64,000 bases of DNA from Herbiconiux solani NBRC 106740 (GTDB lineage Bacteria; Actinomycetota; Actinomycetes; Actinomycetales; Microbacteriaceae): contig NZ_BCST01000004.1 of assembly GCF_001571005.1 (NCBI RefSeq), positions 186,001 to 250,000 of the forward strand, given 5' to 3'. Made by a program: the position numbers and the translations under genes. Each line of letters begins with the position of its first letter. Position 1 is the stretch's first letter. Under the pieces are notes generated by a model that was given only the letters and a program-made list of their open reading frames with translations, made no database searches and was not told where the DNA came from. Of the stretch, positions 1-9,379 are shown piece by piece.

Positions 1-1
1 C

Positions 2-850
2 TGGGTCTTCCTCGGCGTCGCCATCCTCATCCTGCCCGCCGCGGCCATGGTCGCACCCGCGATGAAGCACCTGCGCGCGACCGCGACCGAGGCGACCGAC
101 CGCTCGCCCTGGCGGATCGGCCGCATCCTGTGGGCCCTGCTGCTCGCGGTCGCCGTCCTGGCGCTGAGTGTCTCGACCGAGCTCGACGGCGCACTCGTCT
201 ACGTGCTGGCCGTCGTCGCCTTCGCCGTCGCGATCCTGGCCCTCCGCCCGCTCACCCCGAGGGGCACGCTCCGCGCGGCCGCGGGCCTGCCGAGCGTCAT
301 CCTGACCAAGCTCCTGCTCGCGGGCGGCTACTTCTCGGCCGAGATCTACCTGCCCTACCTGCTCACCTCCGAGCGCGGGCTGAGCCCGGCGGTCGCCGGC
401 CTCGCTCTCACGGTGAGCGGCGTCTTCTGGGGTGCCGCCTCGATCGTGCAGGGCCGGCTCGGCGGACGCCTGAGCAGCCGCCTGAGCGTACGGCTCGGCA
501 TCGTGGGCGTCGTGCTCGCCGTCGCGGTCGTGCTCGTCACCGCGCTGGCCTCCCTGCCCGCCTGGGTCGCGATCGCGGGCTGGGCGATCTCGGGCACCGG
601 CATGGGCCTGGCCTACCCGCGCCTCTCCGTGCTCGTGCTCGGCGGCTCCACGCCCGAGAACCAGGGCTTTAACAGCGCCGCCCTCAACATCGCGGATGCC
701 GGCGGGCCGGCCATGGCCCTGGCGATCGCCGGGGTCCTGTTCCAGACACTGGGAGCGGCGGGGGCGCCGGCCGCGTTCGGCGCGGTGTTCCTGCTCGGCG
801 CGGTGCTCGCCGCATCCGCTCTGCTGACGAGCACCCGCCTCCCCCGTTGA
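2..850 (+). CDS. MFS transporter, C-terminal part (5' end outside window)
   Basis: The frame is open from the window edge to the TGA at 848-850, so the true start lies upstream and only the last ~283 residues are visible. The protein is hydrophobic, with about eight recognisable membrane segments separated by short basic loops (for example the GRLGGRLSSRLSVRLG loop), as in the C-terminal half of major facilitator superfamily drug or metabolite exporters. The PENQGFNSAALNIAD stretch in the penultimate loop is typical of DHA-type MFS proteins. The substrate cannot be told from this part. The gene converges on typA, with a shared hairpin between them. Confidence 0.8.
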   Translation, partial: WVFLGVAILILPAAAMVAPAMKHLRATATEATDRSPWRIGRILWALLLAVAVLALSVSTELDGALVYVLAVVAFAVAILALRPLTPRGTLRAAAGLPSVILTKLLLAGGYFSAEIYLPYLLTSERGLSPAVAGLALTVSGVFWGAASIVQGRLGGRLSSRLSVRLGIVGVVLAVAVVLVTALASLPAWVAIAGWAISGTGMGLAYPRLSVLVLGGSTPENQGFNSAALNIADAGGPAMALAIAGVLFQTLGAAGAPAAFGAVFLLGAVLAASALLTSTRLPR

Positions 851-904
851 GTCGCTGATCCGCAGGGCCGCTGAGCTGCTCATCTGCTGAACCGCTAGAC
901 GCAG

Positions 905-938
905 AACGGCCGGCCACCCCGAAGGGCGACCGGCCGTT
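905..938. terminator. Bidirectional hairpin between MFS gene and typA
   Basis: Inverted repeat AACGGCCGG ... CCGGCCGTT with a partly paired inner stem around a GAA loop, lying between the stop codons of two convergent genes. There is no strong T-tract, which is common in high-GC actinobacteria. It could serve both strands. Confidence 0.7.
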
Positions 939-953
939 GCACGTACCTTGCGA

Positions 954-2861
954 CTACTGGTTGGCGCGCTTGAGGTTCGCCGTCTTGCGGGCACGCGCGT
1001 TCTGGTCGAGCTCGACCTTGCGGATGCGCACGATCTCGGGCGTGACCTCGACGCACTCGTCCTCGCGGGCGAACTCGAGGCACTCCTCGAGCGAGAGCTG
1101 ACGCGACGGCGTCATCGACTCGAAGGTGTCGGAGGTCGACTGACGCATGTTGGTCAGCTTCTTCTCCTTGGTGATGTTCACGTCCATGTCGTCGGCGCGC
1201 GAGTTCTCGCCGATGACCATGCCCTCGTAGACCTCTTCGGTGGGGTTCACGAAGAAGGTCATGCGCTCCTGGAGCGCGATGATGGCGAACGGGGTGACCA
1301 CGCCGGAGCGGTCGGCGACGATCGAGCCGTTGTTGCGGGTGACGATCGCACCGGCCCACTCGCCGTAGCCGTGCGAGATCGCGTTGGCGATGCCCGTACC
1401 GCGGGTGATGGTGAGGAACTCGGTGCGGAAGCCGATCAGACCGCGCGAGGGCACGATGAACTCCATGCGCACCCAGCCGGTGCCGTGGTTCGCCATGTTC
1501 TCCATGCGGCCCTTGCGGGCGGCGAGCAGCTGCGTGATCGCGCCGAGGTACTCCTCGGGAGCGTCGATCGTCAGGTGCTCGTAGGGCTCGTGCGTCTTGC
1601 CGTCGACCTGGCGGGTGACCACCTGGGGCTTGCCGACGGTGAGCTCGTAGCCCTCGCGGCGCATGTTCTCGACCAGGATGGCGAGCGCGAGCTCTCCACG
1701 GCCCTGGACCTCCCAGGCGGCGGGGTTTCCGATGTCGACGACGCGGAGCGACACGTTACCGATCAGCTCGCGGTCGAGGCGGTCCTTGACCATGCGGGCG
1801 GTGAGCTTGTGGCCCTTGACCTTGCCCACCAGGGGCGAGGTGTTGGTGCCGATGGTCATCGAGATCGCGGGGTCGTCGACCGTGATGGCCGGCAGCGGGC
1901 GGACGTCCTCGGGGTCGGCGATGGTCTCGCCGATCGTGATGTCCTCGATGCCGGCGATGGCGACGATGTCACCGGGGCCGGCGCTGTCGGTGGGCACGCG
2001 GGTGAGGGCCACCGTCTTGAGCAGCTCGCTGATGCGCTGCTGGTGAACGGTGCCGTCGTGCTTGACCCAGGCGACCTGCTGACCCTTCTTGATCGTGCCG
2101 TTGAAGACACGGAGGAGGGCGAGGCGGCCGAGGAACGGCGAGGAGTCGAGGTTCGTGACGTGGGCCTGGAGAGGCGCCTCGTCGTCGTAGACGGGAGCCG
2201 GGATGTGCTCCAGGATCGCGCCGAACAGCGGCTCGAGGTCGTCGTTGTCGGGCAGCGTGCCGTTCTCGGGCTTGTTCAGGCTCGCGGCGCCGTTGCGGCC
2301 GGACGCGTAGACGACGGGCACGTCGAGGATGGCGTCGAGGTCGAGGTCCGGCACGTCGTCGGCCATGTCCGAGGCGAGGCCGAGCAGCAGGTCCTGGGAC
2401 TCGCCCACGACCTCGTCGATCCGCGCATCCGGGCGGTCGGTCTTGTTGACCAGCAGGATGACGGGCAGCTTCGCCTCGAGCGCCTTGCGGAGCACGAAGC
2501 GGGTCTGCGGGAGCGGGCCCTCGGAGGCGTCGACGAGCAGCACGACGCCGTCGACCATGGACAGGCCGCGCTCGACCTCTCCACCGAAGTCGGCGTGACC
2601 GGGGGTGTCGATCACGTTGATCGTGATCGGCTTGCCGTCGGCGTGCTTTCCGTTGTACGAGATCGCCGTGTTCTTGGCGAGGATCGTGATGCCCTTCTCA
2701 CGCTCCAGGTCGTTGGAGTCCATCATCCGGTCGTCGGCGTCGAAGTGCGCGTCGAAGGAGTTGGTCTGCGTGAGCATGGCGTCGACGAGGGTCGTCTTGC
2801 CGTGGTCGACGTGGGCGACGATCGCGACATTGCGCAGGTCATCGCGGGTGGCTTGTGCCAT
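954..2861 (-). CDS. typA: Translational GTPase TypA/BipA
   Basis: A 635-residue ribosome-associated translational GTPase of the EF-G/LepA superfamily, which acts in ribosome assembly and stress adaptation, particularly in the cold. G1 AHVDHGKTT is at residues 16-24, G3 DTPGHADF at 85-92 and G4 NKTDRP at 139-144, followed by domain II, EF-G-like domains III and V and the TypA C-terminal domain ([19 protein letters not shown] motifs). Length matches the family (about 610-640). The ATG at 2861 gives [11 protein letters not shown], the usual N-terminus. It is monocistronic, upstream of the convergent MFS gene. Confident. Confidence 0.97.
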   Translation of the reverse strand: MAQATRDDLRNVAIVAHVDHGKTTLVDAMLTQTNSFDAHFDADDRMMDSNDLEREKGITILAKNTAISYNGKHADGKPITINVIDTPGHADFGGEVERGLSMVDGVVLLVDASEGPLPQTRFVLRKALEAKLPVILLVNKTDRPDARIDEVVGESQDLLLGLASDMADDVPDLDLDAILDVPVVYASGRNGAASLNKPENGTLPDNDDLEPLFGAILEHIPAPVYDDEAPLQAHVTNLDSSPFLGRLALLRVFNGTIKKGQQVAWVKHDGTVHQQRISELLKTVALTRVPTDSAGPGDIVAIAGIEDITIGETIADPEDVRPLPAITVDDPAISMTIGTNTSPLVGKVKGHKLTARMVKDRLDRELIGNVSLRVVDIGNPAAWEVQGRGELALAILVENMRREGYELTVGKPQVVTRQVDGKTHEPYEHLTIDAPEEYLGAITQLLAARKGRMENMANHGTGWVRMEFIVPSRGLIGFRTEFLTITRGTGIANAISHGYGEWAGAIVTRNNGSIVADRSGVVTPFAIIALQERMTFFVNPTEEVYEGMVIGENSRADDMDVNITKEKKLTNMRQSTSDTFESMTPSRQLSLEECLEFAREDECVEVTPEIVRIRKVELDQNARARKTANLKRANQ

Positions 2862-2958
2862 GGGTGAATCCTCAGGGTTCGTGAACCCGGACCCGGTGGC
2901 ACAGCCACCCCTGCGGGCTCGTGAGAGCGAAGTTGATGGGCGACGTGGCCCGGAATCG

Positions 2959-4749
2959 CTAAACGCCCAGGGTGATTCCAGCGCCCGGAATGGCGTTCAG
3001 CAACTCCTTAGTATATTGCTCCTGCGGGCTGTCGAAGACCTGATCGGTCGTAGCCGCCTCGACGATGCGTCCCTGCTGCATCACGCAGACGTTGTCCGCG
3101 ATCACCCGGACGACCGCCAGGTCGTGGGTGATGAACAGGTACGTGAGCTCGAGTTCGGACTGCAGATCGGCCAGGAGCTTCAGGATCTGGGCCTGCACGA
3201 GCACGTCCAGCGCCGAGACGGCCTCGTCGAGGACGACGATGTCCGGCTTCAGCGCGAGCGCCCGCGCGATCGCGACACGCTGCCGCTGGCCACCCGAGAG
3301 TTCGCTGGGATAGCGCGTGATCAGCGTCTGCGGCAGTGCCACCTGGTCGAGCAGCTCGAGCACGCGGTCCCGGCGCGCCGTGCGGTCGCCGACCCCGTGG
3401 ATCTGCAGCGGCTCGCCGATCGTGTTGCCGATGTTGCGGAGCGGGTTGAGCGAGCCGTACGGGTCCTGGAAGACGGGCTGCATCCGGCGGCGCAGGTCGA
3501 GCAGACCCTTGCCCTTCAGCGGTGCCACGTCGACGCCGTCGATCATGATCGCGCCCGAGGTCGGGTCTTCGAGGCGGAGGATCATCTTCGCCACGGTCGA
3601 CTTGCCCGAACCGGACTCGCCCACGAGAGCGGTCGTGGTGCCCTTCTCGACCGCGAACGAGACCTTGTCGGAGGCGGTGATCGTGTTCGCCGCGCCCTTC
3701 TTCTGGCCGCGCAGCTTGTAGATCTTCGTCAGGTCCTTCACCACGATCGCGTCCGGGCGGCGCGGGCCGTCGCCGGCCGGGGCCGGGATGTGCTCGAGCC
3801 GCTGCTCGGCCGCGGCGATCAGGTCGAGACCCTCGGTCACCTTGGTCGGCGCGTACTCGAGGTCGCCGAGCGCGTGGTGCGCGGTCTCGGCCGTGGCCGA
3901 CTGGATGCGACGCGAGGCGAGGCTCGGAGCCGCCGCCACCAGACGCTGCGTGTACGGGTGCTGCGGGTTCTCGAGGATCTCCTTCGACGGACCCGACTCG
4001 ACGATCTTGCCCTTGTACATCACGACGAGCTGCTCGGCGCGCTCGGCGGCGAGGCCGAGGTCGTGCGTGATGAACAGCACGGCCGTGCCGATGTCGCGGG
4101 TCAGGGTCTCGAGGTGGTCCAGGATGCGCCGCTGCACGGTCACGTCCAGCGCCGAGGTCGGCTCGTCCGCGATCAGGAGCTTCGGGCGCGAGGAGAGTCC
4201 GATGCCGATCAGCACGCGCTGGCGCATGCCGCCGGAGAACTGGTGCGGGAACTGCTTCAGCCGCTTGTCCGCATCCTGAAGCCCGGCCTCGCGGAGCACC
4301 TGGACGGCGTGCTCGCGCACGGCCTTGCGGCCGGAGGCGATGCCGTTGGCGCGAATGGTCTCCTCGACCTGGAAGCCGACGCTCCACACCGGGTTGAGGT
4401 TCGACATCGGGTCCTGCGGCACGAAGCCGATCTGGCGGCCGCGGATCTCCTCCATCTGGCGCGGGGAGTACTTCGTCAGCTCCTCGCCGTTGAAGCGGAT
4501 CGAGCCGCCGGTGATGCGGCCGGAGCCCGGAAGCAGGTTGATGATGGCCGCGGCCGTCGTCGACTTGCCCGAGCCGGACTCGCCGACGATGGCCAGCGTC
4601 TGGCCCGGCATCAGGGTGATGTCCACGCCGCGGACGGCCGTGACCATGCCGCCGGTGGTCTGGAACCCGACCTGCAGGTCCTTGATCTCGAGCAGCGGCT
4701 CCTGGGCGCCCGCGCCCTGCGGGAGGTTCTCACGGGTGGGGTCGCTCAT
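2959..4749 (-). CDS. Peptide ABC transporter, fused double ATP-binding protein (DppD-DppF type)
   Basis: A 596-residue cytoplasmic ATPase carrying two complete nucleotide-binding domains in one chain, equivalent to DppD/OppD plus DppF/OppF. Walker A GESGSGKS occurs at residues 56-63 and again at 377-384. Each half has its own signature (SGGMRQR, SGGQRQR), Walker B and switch histidine (FITHDLGL, FITHDLAV). The second Walker B reads LDEAVSALD rather than DEPTSALD, a common variant. The central linker ends the first half with an oligopeptide/dipeptide C-terminal extension (NPQHPYTQRL). The start overlaps the preceding permease stop by 4 nt (ATGA), so translation is probably coupled. Last gene of the operon. 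Confidence 0.93.
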   Translation of the reverse strand: MSDPTRENLPQGAGAQEPLLEIKDLQVGFQTTGGMVTAVRGVDITLMPGQTLAIVGESGSGKSTTAAAIINLLPGSGRITGGSIRFNGEELTKYSPRQMEEIRGRQIGFVPQDPMSNLNPVWSVGFQVEETIRANGIASGRKAVREHAVQVLREAGLQDADKRLKQFPHQFSGGMRQRVLIGIGLSSRPKLLIADEPTSALDVTVQRRILDHLETLTRDIGTAVLFITHDLGLAAERAEQLVVMYKGKIVESGPSKEILENPQHPYTQRLVAAAPSLASRRIQSATAETAHHALGDLEYAPTKVTEGLDLIAAAEQRLEHIPAPAGDGPRRPDAIVVKDLTKIYKLRGQKKGAANTITASDKVSFAVEKGTTTALVGESGSGKSTVAKMILRLEDPTSGAIMIDGVDVAPLKGKGLLDLRRRMQPVFQDPYGSLNPLRNIGNTIGEPLQIHGVGDRTARRDRVLELLDQVALPQTLITRYPSELSGGQRQRVAIARALALKPDIVVLDEAVSALDVLVQAQILKLLADLQSELELTYLFITHDLAVVRVIADNVCVMQQGRIVEAATTDQVFDSPQEQYTKELLNAIPGAGITLGV

Positions 4750-5696
4750 CGCTGGGCCCTCGCCTTCGGGTCGAGTGCGTCTCGGATGACCTCACCCATC
4801 ATGATGAAGGCGAGGACGGTGATCGAGAGCGCGAGTGACGGATAGATCAGGGTCTGGGGCGCGGTGCGCAGGTCGATCTGCGCCGCGCTGATGTCATTGC
4901 CCCAGGACATGGTGGAGTTCGGCAGACCGACACCCAGGAACGACAGGGTCGCCTCCGCGACGATCGCCGCACCGAGCGAGATCGTGGTGACCACGATCAC
5001 GGGGGCGATCGAGTTCGGCAGCACGTGCCGCAGCAGGATCTTGAAGTTCGAGACCCCGAGCGCCCGCGCGGCCATCACGTAGTCCGACTGCTTGACGCGC
5101 AGGATCTCCGCTCGGAGCACGCGCGCGGTGGCGGGCCAGGCGAAGATGCCGATGGCGAGCGAGATGACGAACACGTTCCGGTAGGCCGAGAAGACCGACA
5201 TGATGACCACGGCGGCCAGGATGTAGGGGATCGAGAAGAAGATGTCGCCGGCGCGGGAGAGCACCGAGTCGAGCCAGCCGCCGTAGAACCCGGCGAAGGC
5301 ACCGAACAGGATGCCGAGGACGGTGGTCAGGACGGTCACGATCAGGCCCACCGAGAGCGAGGTCGACGTGCCGTGGATCAACCGCGAGAACACGTCGCAG
5401 CCCTGTTTGGTGAAGCCGAGGATGTGCTCGCCGGTCGGGCCGCCGTTGCTGTTGGACAGCTGGCAGTCGTCGTTCGGCGGGACCTGGGTGAACAGGGTCG
5501 GGAAGAACGCGACGATGAGCACCAGCAGGATGATCGCCGCCGAGATCCAGAACATCGGCCGGCGGCGCATGTCGCGCCAGGCGTCGATCCAGAGGTTGCT
5601 CTTGCGCTCCCCCACGTTGACCGCGTCGATCGCGACGAGAGGGGTCTCCTCCAGGGGCGCGACGTAGTGCGTTGAGGTGTTGGGGTTATTTGACAT
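4746..5696 (-). CDS. Peptide ABC transporter permease, DppC type
   Basis: A 316-residue inner-membrane permease. It has a cytoplasmic N-terminal tail, a first membrane segment near residues 50-68, a large external loop, and then the binding-protein-dependent transport domain with five more helices. The EAA-type cytoplasmic loop (ALGVSNFKILLRHVLPNSIAP) and the EATLSFLGVGLP motif are typical of DppC/OppC. It pairs with the DppB-like permease encoded just upstream (11-nt overlap) and is energised by the fused ATPase downstream (4-nt overlap). Substrate is inferred as di- or oligopeptides from the family and the binding protein; it could also be another oligomeric solute. Confidence 0.92.
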   Translation of the reverse strand: MSNNPNTSTHYVAPLEETPLVAIDAVNVGERKSNLWIDAWRDMRRRPMFWISAAIILLVLIVAFFPTLFTQVPPNDDCQLSNSNGGPTGEHILGFTKQGCDVFSRLIHGTSTSLSVGLIVTVLTTVLGILFGAFAGFYGGWLDSVLSRAGDIFFSIPYILAAVVIMSVFSAYRNVFVISLAIGIFAWPATARVLRAEILRVKQSDYVMAARALGVSNFKILLRHVLPNSIAPVIVVTTISLGAAIVAEATLSFLGVGLPNSTMSWGNDISAAQIDLRTAPQTLIYPSLALSITVLAFIMMGEVIRDALDPKARAQR

Positions 5697-6615
5697 AGCG
5701 GATCCTCGGGTCGAGAAGGCCGTACAGGAGGTCGACGACGAGGTTGACCACCAGGTAGATGAGCACCATCACGGTGACGAAGGAGACGACGGTCGGGCCC
5801 TGGCCCTGCACGATCGCCTGGTAGAGCGTGCGGCCGACACCGGGCACGTTGAAGATGCCCTCCGTGACGGTCGCGCCGACCAGGAGCACGCCGAAGTCGG
5901 TGGCCGCGTAGGTGACGACCGGGATCAGCGAGTTGCGGAGGATGTGCACGGGGATGATCCGCCGGCGGCTCAGGCCCTTGCTGTACGCGGTGCGCACGAA
6001 GTCGAGCTGCTCGGTCTCGATCACCGAGGCACGGGTGAGCCTGATGAGTTGGGCGAAGGTGATCGACGCCAGCACGAAGGCCGGGAGGATCAGGTCCTGG
6101 ATGGGCGCACCCGCCGAAACCGTCGTCTTCACCCAGCCGAGTTGGATGCCGAAGACGAACTGCGCGACGAAGGCGATGACGAAGATGGGCAGCGAGATGA
6201 AGATGAGGCTGACCACGAGCGCCGATGCATCGAAGAGCTTCCCCTTCCGCAGACCCGAGATGAGGCCGATCAGGACACCGCCGACGAACTCGATGATGAG
6301 CGCCATGATCGCCAGCCGGATGGTGACGGGGAAGGTGCGCACCAGGATGGCCGAGACCGGCTCACCCGAGAACGAGGTACCGAAGTCGCCGTGGAAGATG
6401 CCGCCGAGGTACAGGAAGTACTGCACGATGAACGGCTGGTCGAGGTGGTACTGCTCACGCAGCCGCTCGAGGAGCGCCGGGTCGGGCGCTTTGTCGCCGA
6501 AGAGGGCGAGCAGAGGGTCTCCGGGCATCGCGAAGACCATGAAGTAGATGAGGAACGTCGTTCCCAGCAAGACGGGAACCGCTTGCAGAAGACGCCTGAG
6601 GATGTATCCGGCCAC
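5686..6615 (-). CDS. Peptide ABC transporter permease, DppB type
   Basis: A 309-residue permease beginning with the classic DppB/OppB N-terminus (AGYILRRLLQAVPVLLG, then MPGDPL). About six membrane helices and the EAA loop (YSKGLSRRRIIPVHILRNS) follow, with GxTVTEGIFNVPG near the end. The open frame extends to 6801, but homology and the hairpin at 6677-6711 place translation at the GTG at 6613-6615. No strong Shine-Dalgarno is visible there, and a second GTG three codons upstream is possible. It overlaps the DppC-type gene by 11 nt. Confidence 0.9.
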   Translation of the reverse strand: MAGYILRRLLQAVPVLLGTTFLIYFMVFAMPGDPLLALFGDKAPDPALLERLREQYHLDQPFIVQYFLYLGGIFHGDFGTSFSGEPVSAILVRTFPVTIRLAIMALIIEFVGGVLIGLISGLRKGKLFDASALVVSLIFISLPIFVIAFVAQFVFGIQLGWVKTTVSAGAPIQDLILPAFVLASITFAQLIRLTRASVIETEQLDFVRTAYSKGLSRRRIIPVHILRNSLIPVVTYAATDFGVLLVGATVTEGIFNVPGVGRTLYQAIVQGQGPTVVSFVTVMVLIYLVVNLVVDLLYGLLDPRIRYVK

Positions 6616-6676
6616 GAAACAGACCGTACCAATCGGAACTAGGGGGCGAGAAGGGCCACTCGGATCTAAGACATGA

Positions 6677-6711
6677 AGCGGGGGCGGCAGCCGGTAGCTG
6701 CCGCCCCCGCT
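6677..6711 (-). terminator. Strong hairpin between binding protein and permease genes
   Basis: Perfect 15-bp inverted repeat (AGCGGGGGCGGCAGC, 5-nt loop, its complement) 10 bp after the binding-protein stop and about 60 bp before dppB. It has no T-run. In ABC operons such intercistronic hairpins usually stabilise the upstream mRNA or attenuate read-through, so that binding protein is made in excess. That role is inference. Confidence 0.8.
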
Positions 6712-6721
6712 CGAGCGAGAA

Positions 6722-8335
6722 CTAGCTCTTGGTGATCTCGTAGTACAGCGGCTGCGAGTTCCAGCCGAACTGCACGTTGCTGACGGACTCGCCGTAACCA
6801 CCGGTCACGTTCGAGTACCACAGCGGGATCGCCGGCAGGTCCTTCAGGAGGATGTCCTGAGCCTTGCTGAACTCATCGTTCGCCGCGCCGGTGTCGGTCG
6901 CCGTGGCGCCCTTCTGGAGCTGGGCGTCGAAGTCGGCGCTGGAGTAGTCGCCGTCGTTCGAGGAGGCGCCGGTCTGGTAGAGCGGCTGCAGGAAGTTGTA
7001 CAGACCGGGGTAGTCGGCCTGCCATCCCGTGCGGAACGCGGTGGTGATCGTCTTGCCGGTCACCGCGGTGCGGAACTCGGCGAAGGTCGGGTACGGCGCA
7101 CCGGACGCGTCGATGCCGAGCACGTTCTTGATGCTGTTCGACACGGCGTCGACCCAGACCTGGTGCGAGCTGTCGGAGTTGTAGCCGATCTGGAAGGAAC
7201 CGCTCCAGGGCGAGATGGCGTCGGCCTGGGCCCACAGCTTCTTCGCCTCGTCGGGGTTGTACTTCAGCACGTCGGCGCCCTCGAGCGAGTCGCTCCAGCC
7301 GTCGATCACCGGGGAGGTGAAGTCGGAGGCCGGGGTGCGGGTGCCCTCGAAGATCACGTCGGTGATCTCGTCGCGGTTGATCGCCATCGACAGCGCCGCG
7401 CGGCGGAGCTTGCCCTCGTCGCCGCTGAAGTGCGCGAGGTTCGTGGGGATGGTGAACGACTGGAAGATGGCGGCGGGCTGGTTCACAGCGCGGTCACCGA
7501 GGTCGGACTGGAAGTTGGCGTACGCCGAGGCGGGCACCGAGTCCAGCACGTCGAGGTTGCCACCCAGGAGGTCGGCGTAAGCCGCGTCCTCGCTGGAGTA
7601 GAACTTGTAGGTCACGCCACCGTTCTGCGCCTTGCGACCACCGTCGTAGGTGTCGTTGACGACCAGGTCGAGCTTCTCGTTGTGAGCCCAGGCGGTGTCG
7701 GAGGCGAACTTGTACGGGCCGTTTCCGATCGGGTTCTGGCCGTAGGCCTCCATGTCCTCGAAGGCCTTCTCGGGCAGCGGGTAGTACGCCGAGTAGCCCA
7801 GACGGATCGGGAAGTCGGAGAGGGGCTCGGTCAGGGTGACCGTGAAGGTGGTGTCGTCGACGACCTTCAGGCCGCTGAGCGACTCGACCGGGTTCTTCTC
7901 GTCGAAGCCCTCGATGATGTTGAACCAGGACTGGTTGAGCTGCGTGTTGGCCGCGTTCGCCCCGTAGTTCCAGGTGTCGACGAAGTTCTTGGCGGTGAGG
8001 TCTTCTCCGTCGGAGAACTTCTGGCCGCTCTTGATCTTGATCGTGTACGTCTGCGCGTCATCGGTGGTGATGCTGTCCGCGACGTCGTTCTGGACGGCGC
8101 CGGTGGCGTCGTAGTAGACCAGGCCCGCGAAGAGCGAGTCGAGGATCTTTCCGCCGCCGGTCTCGTTGGTGTTGGTGGGGACCAGCGGGTTCTGGGGCTC
8201 GGAACCGTTCACCGAGATCACGGCGGCAGAGTCGCCGGATGTCGTGGTCGAGCTGCCGCTGGCGCAGCCGGCGAGTGCGAGTGCACTCGCGGCGATCAGC
8301 GCGATCGCGCCGACGCCGTACCGTCTCTTGTTCAA
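6722..8335 (-). CDS. Peptide ABC transporter substrate-binding lipoprotein (family 5)
   Basis: A 537-residue extracytoplasmic binding protein of the SBP_bac_5 (DppA/OppA) family. The mature part contains the family hallmarks: NPLVPTNTNETGGG near the start, YTIKIKSGQKFSDGEDLTA, the FVDTWNYGANA stretch and RRAALSMAINRDEI. The N-terminus is a lipoprotein signal (KRRYG, hydrophobic core, LAGC lipobox), so the protein is membrane-anchored after processing by Lgt, which is encoded in this window. The frame is open further upstream, but a TTG at 8333-8335 preceded by a perfect AGGAGG at 4-nt spacing gives the correct lipoprotein signal. It heads the dpp-like operon and delivers peptides to the two permeases. 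Confidence 0.93.
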   Translation of the reverse strand: MNKRRYGVGAIALIAASALALAGCASGSSTTTSGDSAAVISVNGSEPQNPLVPTNTNETGGGKILDSLFAGLVYYDATGAVQNDVADSITTDDAQTYTIKIKSGQKFSDGEDLTAKNFVDTWNYGANAANTQLNQSWFNIIEGFDEKNPVESLSGLKVVDDTTFTVTLTEPLSDFPIRLGYSAYYPLPEKAFEDMEAYGQNPIGNGPYKFASDTAWAHNEKLDLVVNDTYDGGRKAQNGGVTYKFYSSEDAAYADLLGGNLDVLDSVPASAYANFQSDLGDRAVNQPAAIFQSFTIPTNLAHFSGDEGKLRRAALSMAINRDEITDVIFEGTRTPASDFTSPVIDGWSDSLEGADVLKYNPDEAKKLWAQADAISPWSGSFQIGYNSDSSHQVWVDAVSNSIKNVLGIDASGAPYPTFAEFRTAVTGKTITTAFRTGWQADYPGLYNFLQPLYQTGASSNDGDYSSADFDAQLQKGATATDTGAANDEFSKAQDILLKDLPAIPLWYSNVTGGYGESVSNVQFGWNSQPLYYEITKS

Positions 8336-8339
8336 TTTT

Positions 8340-8345
8340 CCTCCT
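8340..8345 (-). promoter_or_regulatory. Shine-Dalgarno that decides the TTG start of the binding protein
   Basis: AGGAGG on the minus strand, four bases before TTG 8335. The only ATG in frame (8368) lies on the wrong side of this site. Confidence 0.85.
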
Positions 8346-8534
8346 GTGCAGAATGGGGGCAGGCGCACTCCCCCTCATGAGGGGCGAGACCTAAGGAAGT
8401 ACCCTAAGTGGGGGTCCGGGTCAGAGCAAACTCGGCCAGAAAAAGTTACATACACGAAACTATCTCTGAAGATTCATTGTGTGGTTCCGACAGATGTTGT
8501 TGAAAAGCGGCGTGCTACGCAAGAAAGTGAAGTC

Positions 8535-9311
8535 GTGAACCGACCCAGTGAGTGGCCCCAGATCAGGCGCCGGAGGCTGTTCACCGAGATCGGTATCGTC
8601 CTCGGTGTCTCGCTCGGCGCATCCGCGGTCTATTCCGTCATCAGCATCATCGCACGGCTGACGGCAGGCACGGCCCTGGCCGATCAGACCGCCACCCTGA
8701 ACGGGTCGTTGAGCGACCGGGAGTGGCTCGACCTGACCTACCAGCTGCTGGCGATCTTCTTCGATCTGGTGCCGGTGGCGCTGGTCTTCTACCTGCTCGC
8801 GATCTCGGGAGGCAACCCGTTCCGGCGCATCGGGTTCGACCTCCGCCAGCCCACGCGCGACCTGGGACGGGGCCTCCTCCTCGTGCTCGTGATCGGGGTG
8901 CCGGGGATCGCCCTGTACTTCGTGGGGCGCGCGGCCGGGATCACGGTCGACGTGGTGCCCGCGCCGCTGGACACCTACTGGTGGACCACGCCCATCCTCA
9001 TCCTCGCGGCCCTGCGGGCGGCGCTGCAGGAGGAGCTGATCGTGGTCGGCTACCTCTTCACCCGGCTGCGCCAGCTCGGCTGGTCGAAGTGGACGATCAT
9101 CGGCTCGGCGGCGGTGCTCCGCGGCAGCTATCACCTCTACCAGGGCATCGGCCCGTTCTTCGGCAACGTGGTGATGGGCGTGGTCTTCGGCTGGTGCTAC
9201 TGGCGCTGGGGCCGCACGATGCCGCTGGTGATCGCGCACTGGATCATCGACATCGCGTCGTTCGTCGGGTACGCCTGGGCCGTGACGAGCTTCCCCGCGC
9301 TGTTCGGCTAG
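8535..9311 (+). CDS. CPBP family intramembrane metalloprotease
   Basis: A 258-residue polytopic protein with about seven hydrophobic segments and the CPBP (CAAX protease and bacteriocin-processing, Abi) signature. This consists of the EE pair in AALQEELIVVGYLFTRL, a histidine in SYHLYQG, and a third motif with histidine in MPLVIAHWIID. Relatives are Rce1-like membrane glutamate proteases; substrates in actinobacteria are mostly unknown. The open frame begins at 8166 inside the opposite-strand binding-protein gene. GTG 8535, preceded by purine-rich AAGAAAGTGAAG, is the sensible start, just ahead of the first basic stretch. It is divergent from the peptide operon across an unusually AT-rich promoter region (8400-8530). 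Confidence 0.85.
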   Translation: MNRPSEWPQIRRRRLFTEIGIVLGVSLGASAVYSVISIIARLTAGTALADQTATLNGSLSDREWLDLTYQLLAIFFDLVPVALVFYLLAISGGNPFRRIGFDLRQPTRDLGRGLLLVLVIGVPGIALYFVGRAAGITVDVVPAPLDTYWWTTPILILAALRAALQEELIVVGYLFTRLRQLGWSKWTIIGSAAVLRGSYHLYQGIGPFFGNVVMGVVFGWCYWRWGRTMPLVIAHWIIDIASFVGYAWAVTSFPALFG

Positions 9312-9316
9312 GGGCC

Positions 9317-9379
9317 GGATGCGCGGCCCGCGCCAGGAGCGGGTGCGGGATGCGCGGCCCGCGCTAGGAGCGGGTGCGG
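9317..9379. repeat. 31-bp tandem duplication at convergent gene ends
   Basis: Two adjacent copies of a 31-bp unit starting GGATGCGCGGCCCGCG (9317 and 9348), differing at one base (CCA in the first copy, CTA in the second). The CTA copy provides the TAG stop of the pentapeptide-repeat gene, so the duplication covers that gene's last codons. Confidence 0.85.

Noticed and set aside
948-2867. A 639-residue plus-strand frame opposite typA
   Set aside because: Shadow of a high-GC gene: rich in Asp/Val/Gly/Arg, no domain pattern, while the opposite strand encodes a full TypA.
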